This document shows positions 8,765 through 18,510 of a DNA stretch of 64,000 bases, piece after piece. The notes beneath the pieces were generated by a model. It worked only from the letters and a program-made list of their open reading frames with translations, did no database searches and was not told the origin of the DNA. Location: the NCBI GenBank assembly GCA_905234765.1, contig CAJOIF010000011.1:14045-78044 (forward strand), given 5' to 3'. The stretch is from an uncultured Bacteroidales bacterium (GTDB taxonomy: Bacteria; Bacteroidota; Bacteroidia; Bacteroidales; F082). The stretch's first letter is position 1, and each line of letters opens with the position of its first letter. A program made the position numbers and the translations under genes.

Positions 8765-11023
8765 ATGTCCGACATTTATGACCCGATCCTCATCAAGGAC
8801 GCCACCGAGAACAACCTGAAACACGTCACCGTTGAAATCCCAAAACGACAAATCACAGTAGTGACAGGCGTGTCAGGCTCGGGCAAGTCCTCGTTGGTGC
8901 TCGACACCATCGCCGCCAAGTCGCGCCGCGAGCTAAATGACACCTTTCCTTCCTTTACACAGCAATACCTACCCAAATACGGTCGTCCCCATGTCGGCGA
9001 CATCGAGAACTTGCCCATAGCTATCGTCATTGAGCAAAGGAAGCCGACTTCCAACTCACGCTCCACAGTAGGCACATACACAGATATTTACGCCTTGTTG
9101 CGTCTGCTGTTTTCGCGTATCGGGCAGCCTTTTGTGGGCTATTCCGACGCCTTCTCGTTCAACCACCCTTCGGGCAGTTGTCCGCGTTGCGCCGGTTTGG
9201 GTGAAATCCGCGAGTTGGACATTCATAAACTGGTCGACTTCGACAAGTCTCTCAACGATGAAGACACTATCCATTACATAGCCTTCGGCAAGGGTGGCTG
9301 GCGTTGGATCCGTTACGCCCACAGCGGCCTCTTCGACCTCGACAAGAAAATCAAGGACTACTCGCCCGAGGAACTCGATTTGTTCCTCAACTCACCACAA
9401 ATCAGGCTGAAAAACCCACCCTCGAACTGGCCAAAAAGTGCTAAGTACGAAGGACTTATCCCGCGCATGTACCGCAGTATCATCAACTCGGAGGAAGGGT
9501 TGCTCCACGCCGCCGTCCTCAACCCGATGCTGACCATGGGCACTTGTCCCGACTGCGGCGGTACGCGCCTCAACGAGAAGATACGCTCATGCAAAATCAA
9601 GGGTGTGAACATCGCCGAAGTGACTGCCTTGAGCATCACCGATTGCCGCCAGTGGATGGAAACCATCGACAACCCGCTGGCTGAGGACATCAAGCACGCC
9701 ACCATCGAGCGTTTGGCTGCCTTGGAGGAAATCGGACTTGGTTATCTCACTTTGGATCGCGCCATCGGAACACTTTCGGGCGGCGAAGCACAACGCTGCA
9801 AGATCGCCAAGTACATCAACTCGCCGCTCTCCGACGTGATGTATATCCTCGACGAGCCCAGCGTGGGCCTGCACAACCACGACATCCTGCTCATGCAGAA
9901 GTCGGTGCAAAAGCTGAAAAACCACGGCAACACCGTCATCCTTGTCGAGCACCACAAGGACATGATCAAAATCGCCGACCACATCATCGACATGGGTCCA
10001 GGTGCAGGCATGAAAGGCGGCGAAATCGTTTTTGAAGGCTCTTATCATGAACTACTTCACAGTCAGACTCTTACAGGAATCTCGCTCAGCGCAACGAGTG
10101 AAATCAAGGAAATTGCTCGCCAACCCAAATCGTTCTTCCATTTGGAAAGTGCCACTTTACACAACCTCAAAAACCTCATTGTCGACCTGCCTTTGGGCGT
10201 GATGTGTGGCATTGCAGGCGTGGCCGGTTCGGGCAAGAGTTCACTGATGGAGTGTTTCCGCAAGGCCTACCCGCAGCCTGAAGAAATCGTCTACATCAGC
10301 CAAAAGAACATCGGCATCAGCCTGCGCTCTACCCCTGCCACTTATTTGGAAGTCGCCGACGATATCCGCAAACTCTTCGCCAAGGTGAACAAGACCAAAG
10401 CCGACCTGTTTTCTTTCAATGGCAAAGGTGGCTGTCCTGTTTGTCAAGGCAAGGGCGTGATTGTCAGCGATATGGCCTTTATGGATGCCATTGAGACCAC
10501 TTGCGAGGCTTGTGGCGGACTGCGTTACAGCAACGAAGTACTGGCATATAAGGTCAACGATATGAACATCGCTGAAGTGATGAACCTCACGGCCAACAAA
10601 GCCTCCGAACTCTTTGCTGGCACCGTCATTGCCGAGAAACTGGAGCCGCTGCGCAAAGTCGGGCTGGGCTATCTGCATCTGAACCAGTCGCTTTCGACGC
10701 TCTCGGGGGGTGAACTGCAGCGCATCAAGTTGGCCTCCTACCTCCGTGATGCGGGCAAAATCTTCATCATGGACGAGCCTTCCGACGGCCTGCACCTCAA
10801 CGACATCAAGCGTATCCTTGACCTCTTTGACAACATGGTCGAGGCAGGCAACACCATCTTCCTCATCGAGCACAACCTGGAAATGCTAAAGGCCTGCGAC
10901 TACCTCATCGAACTCGGTCCTGGTGGTGGCAACATGGGCGGCAAACTCATTTTCCATGGCACACCGAAAGAAATGATGGATTGTAAAAACTCTGTCACGG
11001 GACCCTATTTGGGCAATTATTAA
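8765..11023 (+). CDS. Short UvrA-like ATPase (excinuclease subunit A paralogue)
   Basis: 752 residues from the ATG at 8765, about 190 shorter than canonical UvrA (around 940). Two ABC-type ATPase halves are present: Walker A GVSGSGKSS (about 35-43) and GVAGSGKSS (about 488), with two LSGGE signatures and two Walker B segments (ILDEPSVGLH and IMDEPSDGLH). Zinc-binding CxxC pairs appear as CPRCAG, CPDCGG, CPVCQG and CEACGG. The region between the first Walker A and first zinc module is too short for the UvrB-binding domain. Such short paralogues exist beside true UvrA; a role in DNA damage recognition without UvrB, or in resistance, is inference. Confidence 0.85.
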   Translation: MSDIYDPILIKDATENNLKHVTVEIPKRQITVVTGVSGSGKSSLVLDTIAAKSRRELNDTFPSFTQQYLPKYGRPHVGDIENLPIAIVIEQRKPTSNSRSTVGTYTDIYALLRLLFSRIGQPFVGYSDAFSFNHPSGSCPRCAGLGEIRELDIHKLVDFDKSLNDEDTIHYIAFGKGGWRWIRYAHSGLFDLDKKIKDYSPEELDLFLNSPQIRLKNPPSNWPKSAKYEGLIPRMYRSIINSEEGLLHAAVLNPMLTMGTCPDCGGTRLNEKIRSCKIKGVNIAEVTALSITDCRQWMETIDNPLAEDIKHATIERLAALEEIGLGYLTLDRAIGTLSGGEAQRCKIAKYINSPLSDVMYILDEPSVGLHNHDILLMQKSVQKLKNHGNTVILVEHHKDMIKIADHIIDMGPGAGMKGGEIVFEGSYHELLHSQTLTGISLSATSEIKEIARQPKSFFHLESATLHNLKNLIVDLPLGVMCGIAGVAGSGKSSLMECFRKAYPQPEEIVYISQKNIGISLRSTPATYLEVADDIRKLFAKVNKTKADLFSFNGKGGCPVCQGKGVIVSDMAFMDAIETTCEACGGLRYSNEVLAYKVNDMNIAEVMNLTANKASELFAGTVIAEKLEPLRKVGLGYLHLNQSLSTLSGGELQRIKLASYLRDAGKIFIMDEPSDGLHLNDIKRILDLFDNMVEAGNTIFLIEHNLEMLKACDYLIELGPGGGNMGGKLIFHGTPKEMMDCKNSVTGPYLGNY

Positions 11024-11053
11024 AAAATTGCCATCGCTGTTTAGATTTTTTTC

Positions 11054-11061
11054 TATTTTTG
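11054..11061 (+). promoter_or_regulatory. -7 promoter element for the 11095-13862 operon
   Basis: TATTTTTG followed by C, 33 bp before the ATG at 11095. Confidence 0.55.
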
Positions 11062-11094
11062 CAATTTTGTATTTCTAATCAAAATCAATTTATA

Positions 11095-11580
11095 ATGAAA
11101 CGTTTATTCCGACACGGATTGCTGCTCGCAACCCTGATATTAGGGTCGATTTTCCAACTTGCAGCGCAATCCACCCAGATGACCATCTATATGAACGATG
11201 GCACCGAACACACCTATAACATGGCAGAGAACGACCGGTTCTATTTTGAAGACAATGAACGACTTGTGGTAGAAATCCAAGCCAATTCCAAATCAGAAAG
11301 GTATAATTTGGCTGACATCCGTAAAATCATGTGCAATGAGACGGAAGGCATCGAAGAAGCCTCTAGCACTTCTATTTGCCTTTCTCCCAACCCCGTCCAC
11401 GATGCTTTCATGCTCCGCAACCTTGAAGGCATCCAAAACATCTTCATTTATTCCCTTGACGGACAGCTAATGAAATCGTTAGAAGTTACTGGAGACCAAC
11501 TCATTGACATCGTCGACTTCCCTGTCGGCATCTATCTTGTGAAGACCCAGTCATCCACCCATAAAATAATCAAGCTATGA
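11095..11580 (+). CDS. Small secreted protein with T9SS type A sorting domain
   Basis: 161 residues. It has a signal peptide (about 1-24, ending LAAQ), a short central region (MTIYMNDGTEHTYNMAEND) and a C-terminal sorting domain of about 75 residues (LSPNPVHDAFML ... DGQLMKSLEV ... VGIYLVK ... HKIIKL). Proteins with this tail are exported by the type IX system and attached to the cell surface or released. Almost nothing lies between signal and sorting domain, so it looks like a minimal T9SS cargo. Its TGA overlaps the ATG of the next gene by 4 bp, indicating translational coupling with the beta-helix protein, whose N-terminus has a similar short segment. Confidence 0.8.
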   Translation: MKRLFRHGLLLATLILGSIFQLAAQSTQMTIYMNDGTEHTYNMAENDRFYFEDNERLVVEIQANSKSERYNLADIRKIMCNETEGIEEASSTSICLSPNPVHDAFMLRNLEGIQNIFIYSLDGQLMKSLEVTGDQLIDIVDFPVGIYLVKTQSSTHKIIKL

Positions 11581-13862
11581 AAAAGACCTTATTTGTTTTG
11601 GCCTTTTTGCTTGGTTGCATGGGCCTCAACGCACAAAATTACCATATCAACCTATACCAATCAGGTACAGTGATGTTTGACAACGATGTGAACACCATCG
11701 AAGACATCCGTTTCCAAGGCAGTCAACCCGCCAACATGGTAATCAATGGGGAAAGCATTTTCACCTTCCCCATCACTGCTTTCGACAGCATCGTTTTCGT
11801 GATGAAAGAAGAGCCGCCGCAACCCCCAACAGGCGACACGGTTTTCATTGTCTATAACGGCAACTCGGTCAGCGTATCCAACCCATTCTCCAACAATGGT
11901 GTTGAAATCAGCACAAGCGGTGCCGACATCACCGTCAATTCCATCATGGCCAATGTACCTTATGTTGTTTCAGGTTCTTCAACCAATGGCTCGCTGACGA
12001 TGTACAGCACATCAACTTTTTATCTAGCGCTCAGTTCATTGAACCTGACCAGCAACAGCACGGCAGCCATCAATTTGGCTTCCAACGTTGAGGTGGCCCT
12101 AGCATTGAGAGGCACCTCTTCCCTCGTTGACAACGCCAATAGCGCCATCAACGGAGCCTTGTATGCGGCAGGAAGCCTCACCATCGGCGGCAATGGCTTG
12201 ATGAACGTGACTGGCAATGGCAAGCATGGTATTATGGTAGAAGGCGCCATGACGATGAACTCGGGCACCATCCACATCATCGACACCGATAGTGACGGCA
12301 TCCACGGCAGCAGCAACCTGACTTGGAACGGCGGCACACTCGACATCGTTTCAGCTGGTTCCGATGGCTTGGACTTTTCAGGCAATGTGACCATCCAAAA
12401 CGGCGACCTCAGCATCAACACAACGGCAGAAGGCCAAAGAGGCATCAAAGTGTCAGGCATCTTCACCATGAACAACGGCTCACTCGACATCAACACGAGC
12501 GGCATCGACAGCAAAGGCATCAAAGCTGACAGTCTGGTATATATCAACGGCGGCAGTCTCCATATCGAAAACTCTGGCGACACCTCAAAAGGCATCGCAG
12601 CCGATGGCGACATCAACATCAGCGGCGGAATCATTGTCATCAACTCGAGCGGTGACACTGTCGTGACGAATAACGATCCAGCATACTGCACCGCCATCAA
12701 GGGCGACGCCAACGTCATCATCAGTGGAGGCAACATCACCATCACACTCCCGACCTCCAACCACGGCGGCAAGGGCATCTCGTGTGCCGGCAACATGACC
12801 ATAAATGGCAACAATACCATCAATATCGAAACCCACGGCGACGGTGCCACCTATCCTACCTCTTCGCCCACCGACACCTATTCTAGTTCTTGCCTCCGCG
12901 CAGAAGGCAATATGGAAATTCTGAGCGGCAACATTACCCTCAGCAGCACCGGCAAAGGCGGCAAGGGCATCAAAGTGGGTACTAAGACGGGTAACACCTA
13001 TACCGGCACCTACACACAAGGCAACAGCGACGGCACTGGTCCCACCCTTACCATCACCACAACGGGTGCGCAAGTAGGTGGCGGCGGCGGTGGCGGCTGG
13101 CCACCCGGTCCTGGCGGTGGTGGCAATTCGGTAAAAGCCTCTGCAAAAGCCATCAAAGTGGGTGGCGTGGCGACCATTTACGGAGGCACCACCACCATTA
13201 ATACCTCGGCGAACGGTGCAGAAGGCCTAGAGTCAAAGACAGCCATTAACATTGAAGGTGGACAGCACTATTTGCATTGCTATGATGACTGCATCAGCTC
13301 GTCAGGCAACATTACCTTCAACGGTGGTGTGACAGTATGCTTCAGCAACGGCAACGACGCCGTCGACTCGAATGCAGGCCACGCTGGTGCCATCACCATC
13401 GGCAACGGCGTCGCCTTCGCCTACACCACCAAAGGCAGCCCAGAGGAAGGCTTCGACTGCGACAACAACAACTACATCCGTATCACAGGTACCGGCATCG
13501 GTCTCAGCGCTGGCGGCTCGCAAGGCGGCGGCTGGGGAGGAGGTGGCGGTGGAGGCACCATCACCAATCCGGCACAAGGTTACAAATTCTACACCACCAG
13601 CTATACTTTCCAAACTGGACGATACTACACGTTGTCGAACACCAGCGGATCGGGGGGCACCAATATGGTGACGTTCAGCTTCGAAGCCAACTGCAACAGC
13701 ACCCTCGCCCTTATCACGGCGACAGGCATGGTAAGCGGAAGCACCTATTATGTGAATTACGGCACACAGGCACCCACCAACCCGACAACAGCTTTCCATG
13801 GGCTCTACCTCGGGGGAACCTCGTCGGCATCAACGCAAGCATTTAGCTTTACCGCACAGTAA
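11577..13862 (+). CDS. Secreted glycine-rich beta-helix protein, Cthe_2159-like carbohydrate-binding domain
   Basis: 761 residues. After a signal peptide (about 1-20, ending LNAQ) and a short N-terminal segment similar to that of the preceding gene, residues of about 85-700 form a long series of beta-strand repeats with motifs such as SGNVTIQNGDLSI, INGGSLHIENSGD and ISGGNITI. Two glycine tracts (about residues 500 and 640, with GGGGGGGW) interrupt it. This repeat style and the glycine tracts match the Cthe_2159/DUF4353 family, which binds polysaccharide and calcium in a parallel beta-helix. No clear T9SS tail is visible; the C-terminus is a different beta domain. It is coupled to 11095-11580 by a 4-bp ATGA overlap. 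Exact ligand is unknown. Confidence 0.8.
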   Translation: MKKTLFVLAFLLGCMGLNAQNYHINLYQSGTVMFDNDVNTIEDIRFQGSQPANMVINGESIFTFPITAFDSIVFVMKEEPPQPPTGDTVFIVYNGNSVSVSNPFSNNGVEISTSGADITVNSIMANVPYVVSGSSTNGSLTMYSTSTFYLALSSLNLTSNSTAAINLASNVEVALALRGTSSLVDNANSAINGALYAAGSLTIGGNGLMNVTGNGKHGIMVEGAMTMNSGTIHIIDTDSDGIHGSSNLTWNGGTLDIVSAGSDGLDFSGNVTIQNGDLSINTTAEGQRGIKVSGIFTMNNGSLDINTSGIDSKGIKADSLVYINGGSLHIENSGDTSKGIAADGDINISGGIIVINSSGDTVVTNNDPAYCTAIKGDANVIISGGNITITLPTSNHGGKGISCAGNMTINGNNTINIETHGDGATYPTSSPTDTYSSSCLRAEGNMEILSGNITLSSTGKGGKGIKVGTKTGNTYTGTYTQGNSDGTGPTLTITTTGAQVGGGGGGGWPPGPGGGGNSVKASAKAIKVGGVATIYGGTTTINTSANGAEGLESKTAINIEGGQHYLHCYDDCISSSGNITFNGGVTVCFSNGNDAVDSNAGHAGAITIGNGVAFAYTTKGSPEEGFDCDNNNYIRITGTGIGLSAGGSQGGGWGGGGGGGTITNPAQGYKFYTTSYTFQTGRYYTLSNTSGSGGTNMVTFSFEANCNSTLALITATGMVSGSTYYVNYGTQAPTNPTTAFHGLYLGGTSSASTQAFSFTAQ

Positions 13863-13885
13863 CAAGGCAAAATAACAATTATTAA

Positions 13886-13942
13886 GTAGGGCTGCCATAC
13901 CTCCCCCTTCCAAAGGGGGTAAGGGGGATTTGACAGCCCTAC
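13886..13942. repeat. Nested palindromic element
   Basis: Outer arms GTAGGGCTG (13886-13894) and CAGCCCTAC (13934-13942) pair perfectly. Inside, CCCCCTT (13903-13909) pairs with AAGGGGG (13913-13919), and TCCCCCTT could pair instead with AAGGGGGA at 13921-13928. It lies between the beta-helix gene and the HD gene and may work as a terminator or be a dispersed repeat. Confidence 0.6.
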
Positions 13943-13953
13943 GTTATAAGACG

Positions 13954-14583
13954 ATGACACAGCAGAAAATAAAGACTTATATTGAGCGAGAAATCCTACC
14001 ACAATACGACCATTTTGACGCAGCTCACCAACGCAACCACGCCGAGGAAGTCATCGCCCGCAGTCTAGCCTTAGCCGTGCATTACGAGGTAAATGAAGAC
14101 ATGGTCTACACCATCGCCGCCTACCATGATACGGGGCTATGCGAAGGCCGCGACACACATCATCTCGTTTCGGGACGCATCATCCGAGAAGACCAAGAAT
14201 TACGGAAATGGTTCGACGAAAGCCAAATCGAGATGATGGCTCAGGCCGTCGAAGACCACCGTGCCTCATCGGGACATGAGCCACGCAGCATCTACGGCAA
14301 AATCGTTGCTGAAGCCGACCGCCTCATCATGCCCGAGAAGGTCATCCGCCGCACCATTCAGTTCGGTTTAGACCATTACCCGGAGTTAGACAAGGAAGGT
14401 CAATACCAGCGTTTCAAGGCGCATCTGCTTGAAAAATACTCCGACTCAGGCTACCTCAAACTTTGGCTGCCCGAGTCGGAGAACGCACCACGATTGGAAG
14501 AGCTTCGGAAAACCATTCGTGACGAAAAACTGATGCGAGAGGCATTTGAGAAAAACTATGACAATATCCAATTCAACAAATAA
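13954..14583 (+). CDS. HD-domain hydrolase
   Basis: 209 residues from the ATG at 13954; an earlier in-frame TTG at 13930 would begin inside the palindrome. The N-terminal half has the HD-superfamily metal ligands: H29 in QRNHAEE, the HD pair H58-D59 in AAYHDTG, and a later D-H pair in VEDHRASSG. HD proteins are metal-dependent phosphohydrolases, often on nucleotides. No partner domain gives the substrate. The C-terminal 80 residues are helical and charged. The next gene starts 17 bp downstream, so the two could share a transcript. Confidence 0.8.
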   Translation: MTQQKIKTYIEREILPQYDHFDAAHQRNHAEEVIARSLALAVHYEVNEDMVYTIAAYHDTGLCEGRDTHHLVSGRIIREDQELRKWFDESQIEMMAQAVEDHRASSGHEPRSIYGKIVAEADRLIMPEKVIRRTIQFGLDHYPELDKEGQYQRFKAHLLEKYSDSGYLKLWLPESENAPRLEELRKTIRDEKLMREAFEKNYDNIQFNK

Positions 14584-14600
14584 CATCAATTCAATACATT

Positions 14601-15467
14601 ATGAAAAGAACATGCATTTTACTTTTAATCCTTATGGCAAGCATTACCCAACTACTTGCCCAAGAATCCAACGAAACAGTGTTTAAGATGACGTTGGGCG
14701 ACACCATTGTTTGGAAGCCCTTCAACAATTGTGACATGATTGGATACAAAATCAGCGGCTCAAAAATCATCAGTTACAAGCCTATCAAATATGGAGACCG
14801 CATCCAAGTCATCGCCCAGCAGACAGGCGACTGCAGCATCGTGGCAACATGTAGCGACAACGACACAAAAGCTGTCGCCCACATTACGGTAGAAAAGCCA
14901 GCCGAAGCCCCCGTCATCGGGAAGATCGAAAAACCTGAAACGCAGCCTTTCACAGCCAACTATTCCTTCACCCCCCCGACTGACCATTTCTTCATCACCG
15001 TCACCGACCCAGGCAATCACTGCAACGAGACCTTTGTGAAAGTAGGCGACAACGAAGCCTACAACGACGGCCACGGCCTCGACCGTTTTTGGAACATCAA
15101 GACTGGCAAGAACTGGTACTACCGTCCCGACGCCCAAGGCTGGACTGACGACGTTGATTGGGAGTTTGAGGCCTTTGGCGAAAGTTTCTCCCCAATCAAC
15201 AGTTTTGCCAACGAAGTAAACAAAGACGACTTGTCCCAATACTATGTCGGCATGGAGAAAGTGCTTGACATCAATTGTTGGAAGTTTTTCGTCAATTTCG
15301 ATGACGGTACGGTCATCCAATATTGGGTTGACCCCGCCAATGGCTGTACCTTAAAACGTCAACTAAACGCTGACGAGCCCCGCGTGGTCACCGTTTACGA
15401 TTTGAAATACACCAAACTTTATTTTGGCCCGAGCTTCAAGAAATCGCTGCATGATACGACAAGATAA
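14601..15467 (+). CDS. Secreted protein of unknown function
   Basis: 288 residues with a clear signal peptide (about 1-21, ending QLLAQ). Residues of about 25-115 form a beta-rich segment (MTLGDTIVWKPF ... DCSIVATCSDND ... AHITVEKP) resembling a bacterial Ig-like fold. Residues of about 120-280 are rich in aromatic and acidic residues (FWNIKTGKNWYYRPD, DVDWEFEAFGE), and DGTVIQYWVDPANGCTLKRQ looks like a lipoprotein-carrier or outer-membrane beta strand pattern. No catalytic motif or T9SS tail is seen. I do not recognise the family. The gene ends 62 bp before gcvT, and the gcvT promoter lies directly after its stop. Confidence 0.6.
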   Translation: MKRTCILLLILMASITQLLAQESNETVFKMTLGDTIVWKPFNNCDMIGYKISGSKIISYKPIKYGDRIQVIAQQTGDCSIVATCSDNDTKAVAHITVEKPAEAPVIGKIEKPETQPFTANYSFTPPTDHFFITVTDPGNHCNETFVKVGDNEAYNDGHGLDRFWNIKTGKNWYYRPDAQGWTDDVDWEFEAFGESFSPINSFANEVNKDDLSQYYVGMEKVLDINCWKFFVNFDDGTVIQYWVDPANGCTLKRQLNADEPRVVTVYDLKYTKLYFGPSFKKSLHDTTR

Positions 15468-15479
15468 AGTAATTTTCCC

Positions 15480-15487
15480 TATTTTTG
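15480..15487 (+). promoter_or_regulatory. -7 promoter element for gcvT
   Basis: TATTTTTG followed by C, 41 bp before the ATG at 15529. Confidence 0.55.
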
Positions 15488-15528
15488 CGGCGCAAAACAC
15501 AACAACAAATATAAACAACACAAATACA

Positions 15529-16644
15529 ATGGAAAACATCGAATTGAAAAAGACCCCTTACAACCAAATCCATCACGATTTGGGAGCCAAGATGGCTGAA
15601 TTTGCCGGTTACGACATGCCGATCCAATACACTGGCCTCGTCGAAGAGCACAACAACGTCCGCAACAACGTCGGCGTGTTCGACGTAAGCCACATGGGCG
15701 AGTTCCGCGCCAAAGGCCCCTTGGCCAAGCAGTTCATGCAATATTGCACCGTCAACGACGTGGGCGCTCTGAGCGACGGCAAGGTGCAATACACCTGCCT
15801 GCCGAATGGCAAGGGCGGCATCGTGGACGACATGCTCGTCTACCGCATCGCCGACGACCATTACTTCATGGTGCCCAACGCCGCCAACATCGACAAGGAC
15901 TGGGCTTGGATGAGCCAGATTGCAGAGAAGTTTGGCATGACCCTTGGCGAAGACTTCAAGAACGAGAGCGAAGAATGGGCACAGCTTGCCGTGCAAGGCC
16001 CCAACGCCCTGAAAGCCATGCAGAAGCTCACCAAGGCCAATGTGGTGGATATGGAATACTACACATTCCAGATCATCAACTTCGCCGGCGTCGACAACAT
16101 CATCTTCTCAACCACAGGTTACACTGGTTCAGGCGGCTGCGAGATCTACATCCCCGTTGCACATGCCAAGAAGGTGTGGGACGCTGTCTTTGAGGCTGGC
16201 AAGGAGTACGGCATCATGCCCGCAGGTCTGGGCTGCCGCGACACCCTCCGTCTTGAGAAGGGCTTCTGCCTCTATGGTCACGAAATCGACGACACCATCA
16301 GCCCCATCGAGGCTGGCTTGGGCTGGATCACCAAGTTCGTCGACGGCAACGACTTCCTCAACCGCGAAATCTTCGCCGCACAAAAGGCCAACGGCGTGAG
16401 CCAGAAGATTGTGGGCTTCGAGATGATTGACCGTGGCATTCCGCGCAACGGCTACGAAGTATGCGACGCAGAAGGCAACGTCATCGGCATGGTGCGTTCG
16501 GGCAGCCCGTCGCCCTCGACTGGCAAAAACATCGGCACCGCTTTGGTGAAGAAGGCCTTCAGCAAGAAGGACACTGAAATCTTCATCAAGATCCGCAACA
16601 AACTCATCAAGGCCATCGTCGTCAAGATGCCGTTCCTGCCGTGA
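15529..16644 (+). CDS. gcvT: Aminomethyltransferase GcvT (glycine cleavage T protein)
   Basis: 371 residues, the usual GcvT length. It transfers the methylene group from aminomethyl-lipoyl H protein to tetrahydrofolate. The N-terminus LKKTPYNQIHHDLGAKMAEF and the blocks GVFDVSHMGE, TVNDVGALSDGKVQYT and SGGCEIYIP are diagnostic, as are GCRDTLRLEKGF and PSPSTGKNIG near the end. The ATG at 15529 was chosen because upstream in-frame Mets lie before the promoter and inside the previous gene. No other glycine-cleavage gene is nearby. Its TGA overlaps the GTG start of the first CotH gene. Confidence 0.96.
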   Translation: MENIELKKTPYNQIHHDLGAKMAEFAGYDMPIQYTGLVEEHNNVRNNVGVFDVSHMGEFRAKGPLAKQFMQYCTVNDVGALSDGKVQYTCLPNGKGGIVDDMLVYRIADDHYFMVPNAANIDKDWAWMSQIAEKFGMTLGEDFKNESEEWAQLAVQGPNALKAMQKLTKANVVDMEYYTFQIINFAGVDNIIFSTTGYTGSGGCEIYIPVAHAKKVWDAVFEAGKEYGIMPAGLGCRDTLRLEKGFCLYGHEIDDTISPIEAGLGWITKFVDGNDFLNREIFAAQKANGVSQKIVGFEMIDRGIPRNGYEVCDAEGNVIGMVRSGSPSPSTGKNIGTALVKKAFSKKDTEIFIKIRNKLIKAIVVKMPFLP

Positions 16645-18470
16645 ACCGAATCCGTCCCCTCCTGAACGCAGTTTTGTTGCTGTGTCTTGTTTCAGCAAGA
16701 GCACAAGAGGTGGTTTTTTCGACTCCAGGCGGCTTTTATGACAAAGCCTTCAAACTGACCTTGTCGTGCGATCAGCACGACAAGGTCATTCATTATACGA
16801 CCAACGGGAACACACCCACCGCCGATGACCCAGTTTATTATGAGCCGTTGCTTATTGACAAGGACCTCTTCTCTCGTTCCAACATCTACACCATACAAAA
16901 CTGTCCTGACGAGCTTTGGTTTCAGTTTCAACCTGAATCCGTTCAAAAGTGCATTGTCATCCGGGCGGCAGCTTTTAACGAATCTGGAGACAGAATCAGT
17001 GAAACAGAAACAAACACCTATCTTATCAAGTCGTTAGGTTGTAACACGCATGGACTGCCCGTGGTCTCAATTTGCGCCGACTCATTGGATTTGTTTGATT
17101 ACGAACGTGGTATCTTTGTCCCAGGGGCCGCATTTGACCCGTCAAATCCTGGCAGAACAGGGAATTACTATTTTTCTGGAAGAGAATGGGAAAGGAAAAT
17201 AAATTTCGAGTTTATTGAATTGAACAACACAGGTGTCAACCAACAAGCAGGATTAAGGACCCATGGTGGAAACGGGCGAAAACTTCCGCAAAAAAGCATG
17301 AAAATCTATGCTCGAGATGAATATGGGAAAAAACGGTTCAAGCACAGATTTTTTGAATCCATCGCTGACAGTAGCTTCAAGCACTTGGTATTCAAGCCTT
17401 TCACTGCATCATGGTTTATTGCGGGAGCAAACGACCATGTAAGCAACCAAATTGCCGCCCAATTGAATCTGGAAACTTTGGCCTCCCGACCTGTTGCACT
17501 CTATCTCAATGGAGAGTATTGGGGCATTTACTACATTCACGAAAAGCCAGACGAGCGTTATTTGGAGGATCATTGCCATGCTAACATTGCGGCAATCAAC
17601 CTCATTGAAAATTGGTACGGGAAATGCGAAGCGGGAAACAACGATAGTTTCTTAGAACTTTTCGATTACATCGCCAATAGCGACCTGGCTGATCCAGAGG
17701 CATATACTTACGTAACATGCCACATTGACATCGATAATTTCATTGATTACCAAATATTTGAAATCTTCACCGCCAATCTCGACTGGCCTGCCAATAATAT
17801 GAGCTGCTGGCAAGAAAGTGACGGGCCATGGCGTTGGATTTTCTTCGACGGCGACATTTGCCTGATACAAAAGACATTTGATGCCTTCGACAACGCCACC
17901 TATGACGGGCCCAACGGATATCCTGCCAGTCGAGCCTCTACTCTATTCCTCAGGAAACTACTTGAAAATGAATCGTTCAAAGTAAAGTTCCTAAACCGTT
18001 TCGACCAACTTCTACACTCAGCATTTGCTTACGAAACAACAAAAGTATTCAACGATCAGGCTCTTGAGACGCTGAAAGGAGAGATTCCCAATCAAGTGGC
18101 GCGTTTCAATATCCCGAATAGTTTGTCGGACTGGGAAAACCATATGGCAGGCATTGATGCATTTTTGGCGGAAAGGAAAAACTTTGTTCTTGAACAGATA
18201 CAAAACCACTATCTTTCTAGCGACTTCAACCTTACCATTGACGCCTTGTACCCTTCACCCGCACAAAACGAGATACACATTCGGACAAATTTTGACAAAA
18301 CAGCTCAGACTGCCCTTCAAGTTTTTGACCTTACCGGAAGACTTCGTTATTGCAAGAATTTGGTTTTTGGATCGGAGGAATCAGAGTTTACCTTGCCCAT
18401 CCATTTACCGTCGGGCGTGTATGTCCTAAGAATTGGTGAGGAAACCAAGAAATTTATTGTTATTAACTGA
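16641..18470 (+). CDS. CotH-kinase-family T9SS protein (first of tandem pair)
   Basis: 609 residues starting with GTG in a 4-bp GTGA overlap with gcvT. Order: signal peptide (about 1-21, ending ARAQ), a chitobiase/FN3-like beta domain (about 25-75, PGGFYDKAFKL and HYTTNGNTP), a CotH-type kinase domain (about 130-500) and a T9SS tail (LYPSPAQNEIHIR ... LPSGVYVLRIG). Kinase hallmarks are LYLNGEYWGIYYIHEKPDER near residue 290 and WRWIFFDGD near residue 397, which matches the metal-binding WxWxxWDxD strand of CotH. CotH proteins phosphorylate secreted proteins in other bacteria; the target here is unknown. The DNA of its N-terminal domain is nearly identical to the next gene. Confidence 0.85.
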   Translation: MNRIRPLLNAVLLLCLVSARAQEVVFSTPGGFYDKAFKLTLSCDQHDKVIHYTTNGNTPTADDPVYYEPLLIDKDLFSRSNIYTIQNCPDELWFQFQPESVQKCIVIRAAAFNESGDRISETETNTYLIKSLGCNTHGLPVVSICADSLDLFDYERGIFVPGAAFDPSNPGRTGNYYFSGREWERKINFEFIELNNTGVNQQAGLRTHGGNGRKLPQKSMKIYARDEYGKKRFKHRFFESIADSSFKHLVFKPFTASWFIAGANDHVSNQIAAQLNLETLASRPVALYLNGEYWGIYYIHEKPDERYLEDHCHANIAAINLIENWYGKCEAGNNDSFLELFDYIANSDLADPEAYTYVTCHIDIDNFIDYQIFEIFTANLDWPANNMSCWQESDGPWRWIFFDGDICLIQKTFDAFDNATYDGPNGYPASRASTLFLRKLLENESFKVKFLNRFDQLLHSAFAYETTKVFNDQALETLKGEIPNQVARFNIPNSLSDWENHMAGIDAFLAERKNFVLEQIQNHYLSSDFNLTIDALYPSPAQNEIHIRTNFDKTAQTALQVFDLTGRLRYCKNLVFGSEESEFTLPIHLPSGVYVLRIGEETKKFIVIN

Positions 18471-18510
18471 TTGAATTCAAGACTGGATAACAAGCATATA
18501 GGAGAACGTC

